NCBI RefSeq assembly: GCF_003634935.1
Contig: NZ_RBXO01000001.1
Location: forward strand, 1,513,501 to 1,577,500
Length of the DNA stretch: 64,000 nucleotides
DNA from: Saccharothrix australiensis
GTDB lineage: Bacteria > Actinomycetota > Actinomycetes > Mycobacteriales > Pseudonocardiaceae
Reading direction: 5' to 3'
Shown: positions 40,001-45,872 of the stretch, piece by piece
Layout of the letters: every line of letters begins with the position of its first letter
Position numbering within the stretch: the first letter of the stretch is position 1
The notes under the pieces: model-generated
Database searches by the model: none
The model's input: the letters and a program-made list of their open reading frames with translations, nothing else
Told to the model about the DNA's origin: nothing
Made by a program: the position numbers and the translations under genes

Positions 40001-40343
40001 GGCGCGTGCCCGGACGACGCCCCGGCCGGGCACAGGCCGCCCGCGGCGGTCCTCCGGTGAATTCTGTTGTGCCACGCGCCTCGACGACGCGGCCGGACTC
40101 GGACCGGCGACCACACTGGGAGAAGCCGCGGAGCGCACCCCGGCTCGGCGGGACTCGACCGACCGGACCGACCGGCACCAGCCCGACCAGCGACCTCGGC
40201 CCACTGCCTGCGCCTCACTGCCTGGACCCACTGCCTGCGGGTGGCGGAGCGCGACCGGCGGGGTGCGACCCACTGCCTGCGACCGGTGGAGCGCGACCGG
40301 CGGGGTGCGGGTGGCGCGGTCGCGGGGCGGAGTGCGTCGAGGG
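40001..40343. other. Intergenic region holding tandem repeats
   Basis: No gene is supported in about 340 bases between the SNF2 gene and the GlsB/YeaQ gene. It contains the 42-bp repeat described separately and a lower-order run of ACTGCCTG units before it. Confidence 0.5.
40227..40310. repeat. 42-bp tandem repeat, two copies
   Basis: Copies at 40227-40268 and 40269-40310 start with CCCACTGCCTGCG and end with GAGCGCGACCGGCGGGGTGCG; they differ at a few middle positions. A shorter CACTGCCTG unit precedes them. Confidence 0.7.
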
Positions 40344-40616
40344 CTACTGGTGCCCGCGGAGCTTCGAGCGGCCGGACAGGATGGCCACCCCGACGCCTGC
40401 CAGGCCCACCTGGAGGGCCAGCTCGATCCAGTCGATGCCGTCGGTGTCCGCGACACCCAGCGCGGATGCCGCGAAGGTGCCGACCAGCGCCGCCGCGACG
40501 CCGACCAGGATCGTCGTCAGGAACGAGATCCGCTGCTTGCCCGGCACGACGAGCCGTCCCAGGCCGCCGATGATCACTCCGATGACCAGGGCCGAGATAA
40601 GGCCGGTGATCTCCAC
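40344..40616 (-). CDS. GlsB/YeaQ/YmgE-family small membrane protein
   Basis: 90 residues with three hydrophobic helices (ITGLISALVIGVIIGGLGRLVVPG, ISFLTTILVGVAAALVGTFAASALG, IELALQVGLAGVGVAIL). GxxGG-type spacing and the short charged loops fit the transglycosylase-associated YeaQ family, stress-linked membrane proteins of unknown mechanism. The GTG start has an AGAGGGGG site. It lies 40 bases after the HTH gene on the same strand. Confidence 0.88.
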   Translation of the reverse strand: MEITGLISALVIGVIIGGLGRLVVPGKQRISFLTTILVGVAAALVGTFAASALGVADTDGIDWIELALQVGLAGVGVAILSGRSKLRGHQ

Positions 40617-40656
40617 GTGGTCCCCCTCTTCGCTGCTTGCGCGTTCACCACGAGCA

Positions 40657-41187
40657 TCACCCCTCACCTCCCTTTCCCGGATCAGGCGTTCCCCTGACCT
40701 CGCCCTGAGACCGACCCTGAACTCCCAGGAGCTGGGCGGCCTCGGGGGACAGCGGCCTGCCCGCCACGTCCGGGTCGCAGCCGACCCGCGCCAGCCGGGA
40801 GCGGATGGACGTGGCGGACCGCTCCAGCTGCTTCGCGATGGCCCGGATCAGGTCGGTGGGCGGGGTGCCGGGCGAGGCGGCCAGCCAGGTGGCCCGCAGG
40901 TCGGCGTCGAGCGACTGCGTCCAGGGCTGGTTGGCGTTGGCGGGCCGCCGGCGGCCCGGACCCGGTGGTGGCGCGCCCAGCTTGCCCAGGGCGTCCAGCA
41001 CCTGGCTCAGCAGCTTGCCGACGGAGCCGCCCGCGTTGGCGGGGAGGCGGATGTCGCCCTCCGCCACGAGGGTGCCGGACGTGTCCGTGCCGGCCACCTC
41101 CAGGTGCAGGTCCGGGTCGGCGGAGGCCCGCAGGCGGTAGGTGGTGGAGCCGATCAGGGTCTGGGTTTCGTACGTGGTCGTCGTCAT
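40657..41187 (-). CDS. Protein with C-terminal helix-turn-helix next to the Dcm-Vsr cluster
   Basis: 176 residues. The N-terminal 80 form beta strands (STTYRLRASADPDLHLEVAGTD, LVAEGDIRLP), a linker is Pro/Gly/Arg-rich, and residues 95-145 (DADLRATWLAASPGTPPTDL, then IRAIAKQLERSATSIRSRLARVG) form a Myb-like or sigma-like helix-turn-helix. A -10 TACCGT lies seven bases before the ATG, so it has its own leaderless promoter. It may regulate or assist the neighbouring methyltransferase genes, but that is inference from position. Confidence 0.65.
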   Translation of the reverse strand: MTTTTYETQTLIGSTTYRLRASADPDLHLEVAGTDTSGTLVAEGDIRLPANAGGSVGKLLSQVLDALGKLGAPPPGPGRRRPANANQPWTQSLDADLRATWLAASPGTPPTDLIRAIAKQLERSATSIRSRLARVGCDPDVAGRPLSPEAAQLLGVQGRSQGEVRGTPDPGKGGEG

Positions 41188-41194
41188 GGGGATG

Positions 41195-41200
41195 ACGGTA
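41195..41200 (-). promoter_or_regulatory. -10 element TACCGT
   Basis: Minus-strand TACCGT ends seven bases before the ATG at 41187, indicating a leaderless transcript for the helix-turn-helix gene. Confidence 0.45.
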
Positions 41201-41244
41201 GAGAAGGTGTACGACAATTCCGGTTTTGGCTGGTCAGCGGCCTG

Positions 41245-42342
41245 TCACGGGCACAGCGGGCAGGTCGGCGCGGAGGGCTCGGCACCGGTCAGGTACGGCT
41301 TCAGGTGCTGCGCGATGGCCCTGGCCAGCGACGGCGGGACGGCGTTGCCGATCTGCCTGGCCACCTCGATCTTGGTGCCGCACCACTCGAAGTCGTCCGG
41401 GAAGCTCTGCAGCCGGGCGGCCTCCAGGTGGGTGATCGGGCGGTCGACGCGGTGCCCGTCCACGCCCGGCTCCCACTGCGGGTGCAGGTACTGGCCCTTC
41501 TCGGGCTTGTAGAACTCGGTGCGGATGGTCAGCGACGGCTCGTCCCAGCGCATCCGCCCCATGACGTCGGTCGTGCCGGTCTTCTTCTCCCGCCAGCAGC
41601 GCGGCAGCAGCGCGTCGGGCAGGTCGAACCGGCCGCCGCCGGGTGGCACGTGGCGGTAGCGCTCGACGGACAGCGGCGTCGGGTTGCGGCCGATGTGCAG
41701 GTCCTGGCTCTTGTGCCGACCGGGGAGCCGGGTGCCGAAGAACTCGACCACCGACTTCGGCAACGCCGTGGTCGCGGGCACCTCGGGCAGGCCGGTCAGC
41801 ACGTCGCGGACGGTGTGCCAGCGCCCGCGCGGGTGGGTCGGCGTCGGCAGCGGGACGGGACCGACGCGCGAGCCGATCACGATCGCGCGCCGCCTCCGCT
41901 GCGGCACCCCGAAGTCCGCCGCGAGCAGGAGGCCCGCGCTCAGCTCGTAGCCCTCGGTCTCGGCCCGCAGCAGGGCGAACTCGGTCGAGGTGAGGAAGCG
42001 GTCGACGTTCTCGATCACGAACACCTTCGGCCGCGCCTTCCGGACGAACCGGAGGTACTCGCGCCACAGCGAGTTGCGCGGGTCGTCGACGTCGCGCGAG
42101 CCCAGGTTCGAGAAGCCCTGGCACGGCGGGCCGCCCACGACCACGTCGACCTCGGGCACCCGGCTGTCCGGGATGGCGGCGATGTCCGACCAGAACGTGT
42201 GGTCCTCGCCGAAGTTCGCGGCGTACGTCGCCGCCGCGTGCAGGTCCCACTCGACCGCCATGACCGGCCGGTAACCGCCGGCCGAGGTGAACCCGGAGGT
42301 CATGCCGCCACAGCCGGCGAACAGGTCGATCATGGACAGCAC
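41245..42342 (-). CDS. DNA (cytosine-5) methyltransferase
   Basis: 365 residues. Motif I DLFAGCGGMTSGF, motif IV catalytic Cys in VVGGPPCQGFSNLG, motif VI VFVIENVDRF, motif VIII QRRRRAIVIGSR and motif X IGNAVPPSLARAIA are in order. It methylates C5 of cytosine in a specific duplex sequence; the recognition domain between VIII and IX (about 180-290) does not tell the target. It lies four bases after vsr, in one transcript with it and the 243-residue protein. The GTG at 42342 or ATG at 42333 may start it. Confidence 0.95.
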   Translation of the reverse strand: MLSMIDLFAGCGGMTSGFTSAGGYRPVMAVEWDLHAAATYAANFGEDHTFWSDIAAIPDSRVPEVDVVVGGPPCQGFSNLGSRDVDDPRNSLWREYLRFVRKARPKVFVIENVDRFLTSTEFALLRAETEGYELSAGLLLAADFGVPQRRRRAIVIGSRVGPVPLPTPTHPRGRWHTVRDVLTGLPEVPATTALPKSVVEFFGTRLPGRHKSQDLHIGRNPTPLSVERYRHVPPGGGRFDLPDALLPRCWREKKTGTTDVMGRMRWDEPSLTIRTEFYKPEKGQYLHPQWEPGVDGHRVDRPITHLEAARLQSFPDDFEWCGTKIEVARQIGNAVPPSLARAIAQHLKPYLTGAEPSAPTCPLCP

Positions 42343-42346
42343 CCGG

Positions 42347-42790
42347 TCAGGCTAGCCCACGGCGGCGCGCCAGCACCGCCTCCCGCACCCGACTCGCCGC
42401 CGCGACCGGGTCCTCGTGCTCCCAGACGCGCACCGCGAGCCAGCCCGCGTCCGCCAGCACCTCGTCGGTGTTCGCGTCGCGCGCCTGGTTCGCCTCGATC
42501 TTGCCGCGCCAGAAGTCGCCGTTGCGCTTGGGCCACGTGCCGTGCTCCGGGCAGCCGTGCCAGAAGCAGCCGTCCACGAACACCGCCACCTTCGCGGGCC
42601 CGAACACCACGTCCGCTTCCCGGCGGACGGCCCGCACCGGACGCCGGTGCACGCGGTAGCGCAGGCCGAGCCGGTGCAGCTCCCGGCGCAGCGCGACCTC
42701 GATCCCCGTGTCGCGCGAGCGCTGCCTGCTCATCCGGGCCCGGACGTCGTCCGTGGTCTCCAGTTTCGGCACCGCGCCATGATGGCTCAC
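42347..42790 (-). CDS. vsr: Very short patch repair endonuclease (Vsr)
   Basis: 147 residues. The Vsr fold shows RMSRQRSRDTGIEVALRRELH, then YRVHRRPV, READVVFGPAKVAVFVDGCFWHGCPEHGTWP (catalytic Asp in FVDGCFWHGC, zinc-binding Cys/His) and WEHEDP. It nicks 5' of T:G mismatches produced by deamination of methylated cytosine, protecting the methylated sites. It is normally linked to a C5 methyltransferase, as here. The GTG at 42790 overlaps the stop of the upstream gene by four bases. Confidence 0.95.
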   Translation of the reverse strand: MSHHGAVPKLETTDDVRARMSRQRSRDTGIEVALRRELHRLGLRYRVHRRPVRAVRREADVVFGPAKVAVFVDGCFWHGCPEHGTWPKRNGDFWRGKIEANQARDANTDEVLADAGWLAVRVWEHEDPVAAASRVREAVLARRRGLA

Positions 42791-43518
42791 CCGGGGTACA
42801 GCACCGCGCGCAGCCTCCGCGCGGCCTGGTCGAGCCCGCGCCGCGTCGGCAACGCCACCGCGCCCACCTGCTCGGACTCCGTGAGGCGCAGGTCGTGGAA
42901 GAAGAACGGCGGCATGGCGTGCACCAGCAGGTCGGCCGACCGCTGCGGGCCGCCGCGCGGGTTGAGGACGAGCCGTTCGACCCAGGCGTCGACCTTGAAC
43001 ACGACGTCCGCCAACGGGTGCACGCGCACGTCGAGCCCGTGGCTCCGCAGCACCGCGAGCACGAAGGTGTCGCGCAGGAACGCGGCGAACTGGGCGAGCA
43101 CCCGGTGCCGCATGGCCTCGCGCGCGACCGCCCGGTCGACGGGCGCGTCCGCGATGACCTCCTTCGCCGGCGCCCAGAGCATCGTGCGGGCCCGCTCGTC
43201 GGCCTCGCAGAACTCCCGGAACTCCGACCAGCCGGGTAATCGGCCCAGGGATTCGACCACGTGGTGGGCCACGTGGGTGAACGCGAACTCCGGCCGCCAG
43301 TCGCGGACGTCGACCACGTGCGGCGGCGGCCCTGGGGCCGGCGTGCCGCGACAGGCCGCCACCACGTCCTCCGGTGTCACGCGGTGGATCGCGTCGGCGC
43401 GGTGGGCCATCACGTGCTCCACGACGCGGTCGCGGTGGCGGAACCAGCCGTTGAAGTGGAACCGGGTTTCCTGGGTGACGTTGAAGGTGCGGCGCACGTC
43501 CAGCGCTGTGGTCATCAT
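42787..43518 (-). CDS. Unknown protein, first gene of the Vsr-Dcm operon
   Basis: 243 residues. I do not recognise a family. Visible pieces are FHFNGWFRHRDRVVEHVMAH, PEFAFTHVAHHVVESLGRLPG, HPLADVVFKVDAWVERLVLN and HAMPPFFFHDLRLTES. TACCCT lies seven bases before the double ATG, a leaderless start. Its stop overlaps vsr by four bases (GTGA), so it is co-translated with repair and methylation genes. A restriction or mismatch-linked nuclease role is possible: DVVFKVDAW could be part of a nuclease core, but no clear PD-(D/E)XK motif is seen. Confidence 0.6.
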   Translation of the reverse strand: MMTTALDVRRTFNVTQETRFHFNGWFRHRDRVVEHVMAHRADAIHRVTPEDVVAACRGTPAPGPPPHVVDVRDWRPEFAFTHVAHHVVESLGRLPGWSEFREFCEADERARTMLWAPAKEVIADAPVDRAVAREAMRHRVLAQFAAFLRDTFVLAVLRSHGLDVRVHPLADVVFKVDAWVERLVLNPRGGPQRSADLLVHAMPPFFFHDLRLTESEQVGAVALPTRRGLDQAARRLRAVLYPG

Positions 43519-43525
43519 GACGGAG

Positions 43526-43531
43526 AGGGTA
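43526..43531 (-). promoter_or_regulatory. -10 element TACCCT of the Vsr-Dcm operon
   Basis: Minus-strand TACCCT ends seven bases before the ATG at 43518. Confidence 0.45.
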
Positions 43532-43614
43532 CGGACGGGCACCGACAGCTCCGGGGAAACCGCAGGTCAAAGCCGATCATGCCGGTCGCCGCGCGGCCGG
43601 CGGGCACACGCGGG

Positions 43615-44736
43615 TCAGGGCCGGTCGACGTCCAGCCGGGCCCGGTCGGCCGCCGCGCGCCCGGCGTCCCAGCCCGCCGCGCTGCGAATCGGCGTGGACT
43701 TGGTCCTGGTGTTGGTGAAGAGGCCGGCGAAGTGGTCGTCCACGGCGCGTTTGCGAGCCGCCAGTACCGGGAGGAGGCGGTCGTCGTCGGACGCGGGCGC
43801 GTTGGCCGCTTTCAGGCGCTCGCCGACCCGGTGCGCGTAGGACAGCAGGAACGACTTGCGGAACGACGACGAGCGCGCCTCGTCGCCCTTGCGGGCGCCG
43901 TCACCGGCCGCGACCATCGCGCGCGTGGCCTGGACGAGCAGGGACGCGGAGAGCAGCTCCACGATCTCCAGGTCCAGCTCCTCGCCCACCAGGGCGACGA
44001 AACCGAGGTCGTAGACGACGGCGCGGCAACGGTTGGCGTCGGCCACCACGTGCACCACCTGGGCCTTGCCGTCGAAGTAGCGCTTGTCCAACCACACGCG
44101 GCGGGACGTGGTGGTGGGCTCCTCCGACGGCATCCGCTCCAGGGCGTGGCGGGTGACCAGTTCCTGCGCCTTCGCCGACAGGGCCTCCGCCTCCTCGGGG
44201 AACGCGGTCGACTCCGCTTTCGCGAGCAGCGCGCGCACGCGTTTGAGGATCTTCGGCGCAACGGTGTGGTGGGTGATCGCGGCCAGCGGGCTGCCGGGCC
44301 GGGGCACGATCAACGGCAGGCCGGGGAGCGTCATCAGGGTGCCCAGCAACGCCACCGCCACCGCCACGGCGTCGTCGGGCAGCTCGATGTGCTTCCGCGC
44401 CCACTGCGCGAGGTGCGGCTCGGACTCGTCCCACCAGACCGCGGCGTCCATGTCGGCCAACTGCTCCGTCCAACGAGGATGGAGCGACGGGTAGCGGGAC
44501 GCCTTACGGGCCAACGCGTCCACCAGGAACGACAACGCGCGGTCGTCCTCGTTGCGCTTCACGACCTCGAACAGGTCCTGCGGCAGCCACCCGTGGTCCC
44601 AGAGGTGTTCCAGGGTCTGGTCCAGGACGTCCCGGACGGCACCGTCCACTTCGGTCGGTGTCAGGCCGGCGGTGCGCGGCAGCGGGGCACGGCGGTTGAC
44701 CGCGGCTCGCCGGATCGCGTCGCGCAAGGAGTCCAC
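43615..44736 (-). CDS. DUF2786-containing protein
   Basis: 373 residues. A DUF2786 block lies at about 160-200 (ILKRVRALLAKAESTAFPEEAEALSAKAQELVTRHALER), a helical segment found in phage- or defence-linked and hypothetical proteins. The N-terminal 150 residues include a DxWWDESEPHLAQWARKH-like segment; the C terminus has SFRKSFLLSYAHRVGERL. The start is the GTG at 44736. It lies upstream of the Vsr-Dcm group on the same strand with a 97-base gap. Function unknown. Confidence 0.8.
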   Translation of the reverse strand: MDSLRDAIRRAAVNRRAPLPRTAGLTPTEVDGAVRDVLDQTLEHLWDHGWLPQDLFEVVKRNEDDRALSFLVDALARKASRYPSLHPRWTEQLADMDAAVWWDESEPHLAQWARKHIELPDDAVAVAVALLGTLMTLPGLPLIVPRPGSPLAAITHHTVAPKILKRVRALLAKAESTAFPEEAEALSAKAQELVTRHALERMPSEEPTTTSRRVWLDKRYFDGKAQVVHVVADANRCRAVVYDLGFVALVGEELDLEIVELLSASLLVQATRAMVAAGDGARKGDEARSSSFRKSFLLSYAHRVGERLKAANAPASDDDRLLPVLAARKRAVDDHFAGLFTNTRTKSTPIRSAAGWDAGRAAADRARLDVDRP

Positions 44737-44807
44737 GATGGGTGATTCTCCCCCGTCGCGCGGTGTCGCTGCGTCCGGTGTGGCGCGTGCCGTGCCAGCC
44801 TCGCGCG

Positions 44808-45476
44808 GTGAGCCGGAAGACGCAGCGCCCGCAGCGGCGACCGATCGTGGTGGTGCGGCAGCCGATCGGCGCGCCGTTGAGCCCGGCGCAGCGGGCCGTC
44901 GTCGACCGGTGCCGCGCGCTGCCGGAGCTCACCGACCCGCTGGAGGCCGAGCTGACCGTCAGCGGCGCGGTGGCGGGCGTGGTCGCGGACGAGCAGTTCT
45001 GGGCGGGGATCATCGAGCACGCGGTGTCGTTGCCGAGCCGGCGCAACGACCGGCTGCTGCGCGTGCTGGCGGCCCTGCTCACCGGGCGGCCGGGCGAGTG
45101 GGCGTCCGACGCGGTGCGGCCGTGGGGACCGCCGTTGAGGGTCGGCGGCGCCTGGGTCTGCGACCGGTCGGTCGACGCCGGCTACCTGGCGCTGATCTGC
45201 GTCTACCGGTTCGTGGATGAGCACGCGATGGTGTTCCTGGTCGACGAGCTGGCCGGGGGCGTGGTGCGGCAGGCGTTCGTGACGCGGGACGTGGACCTCG
45301 CGCGTCGTCGGGTGGCGGAGCAGGGGCCGTTGAGCGGGATCGGGGCGGAGGCGGCGCACTGGCTGCTGGCCAAGTCCTACGACCGGCTGGACCGGAACCC
45401 GGGGCTGCGGGTGGACCCGGAGGTGCGGCGGACCCGGCTGCTGGCCGGGCGGAGGATCGCGCTCGCGTTCGGGTGA
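44808..45476 (+). CDS. Hypothetical protein divergent from the DUF2786 gene
   Basis: 222 residues, soluble, no signal peptide. It begins VSRKTQRPQRRPIVVVRQP and includes ELTDPLEAELTVSGAVAGVVADEQFWAGIIEHA, GWVCDRSVDAGYLALI-type hydrophobic strands and LVDELAGGVVRQAFVTRDVDLARRRV. It looks like a small alpha-beta protein of the same general sort as uncharacterised proteins found with DUF2786 genes; I cannot name it. I start at the GTG at 44808, 71 bases from the divergent gene. Confidence 0.6.
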   Translation: MSRKTQRPQRRPIVVVRQPIGAPLSPAQRAVVDRCRALPELTDPLEAELTVSGAVAGVVADEQFWAGIIEHAVSLPSRRNDRLLRVLAALLTGRPGEWASDAVRPWGPPLRVGGAWVCDRSVDAGYLALICVYRFVDEHAMVFLVDELAGGVVRQAFVTRDVDLARRRVAEQGPLSGIGAEAAHWLLAKSYDRLDRNPGLRVDPEVRRTRLLAGRRIALAFG

Positions 45477-45490
45477 TGTCCCGGTCAACT

Positions 45491-45522
45491 CGCGGCGGGC
45501 GACCGGTGGGGCGCCCGCCGCG
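45491..45522. terminator. Stem-loop between convergent genes
   Basis: CGCGGCGGGCG pairs with CGCCCGCCGCG over a ten-base loop, after the stop at 45476 and before the peptide gene end. Confidence 0.55.
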
Positions 45523-45566
45523 CTCATGTCACCTGCGTTGGGGGCGTGCTGGCGCGGGGCCGCTCC

Positions 45567-45710
45567 TCACTGAGCCTTCATCGGCGCTCCGGCACCCACT
45601 CCGTCGAACTTGTAGATGATCATCGGCCACGCGTGGGCCGCCGGAGCCTGCAGCGCGGTGAGCACGAGAGCGAGTGCGACGGCGATGCTCGTGAGTCGAG
45701 ACTTCTTCAC
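45567..45710 (-). CDS. Small secreted peptide downstream of the SARP gene
   Basis: 47 residues from the GTG at 45710. A lysine-led signal peptide (KKSRLTSIAVALALVLTALQAPAAHA) leaves a mature part of about 20 residues (WPMIIYKFDGVGAGAPMKAQ) with no cysteines. The region before it (45711-45800) is unusually AT-rich, as for a promoter. The frame is open further upstream, so the start is uncertain. It follows the SARP regulator on the same strand. Confidence 0.5.
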   Translation of the reverse strand: MKKSRLTSIAVALALVLTALQAPAAHAWPMIIYKFDGVGAGAPMKAQ

Positions 45711-45872
45711 CCCGCGATCATTCCATATCGATTCGGAATTATAGTTTCGGGGTCCGAACTTCACTTTGTGATTACGTGCGCCGAAGGTGGCAGGTGGGCT
45801 CACCGTCGGTGACTCGTCGGAGCTGGATGGTGTGATGGGTCGTCGATCATAGGATGACACGGCCTGCGGCCG

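Noticed and set aside
42773..42780. Another start for Vsr at the ATG at 42780
   Set aside because: It is in a different frame. The GTG at 42790 overlapping the previous stop, or the in-frame GTG at 42772, are the possible starts.
34208..43239. Open frames of 1300 to 2000 codons on the plus strand
   Set aside because: They lie opposite clear genes (acyl-CoA dehydrogenase, SWIM, SNF2, methyltransferase, Vsr). Their sequence is Arg/Val/His-rich as expected for antisense of GC-rich coding DNA, and there are no domains.
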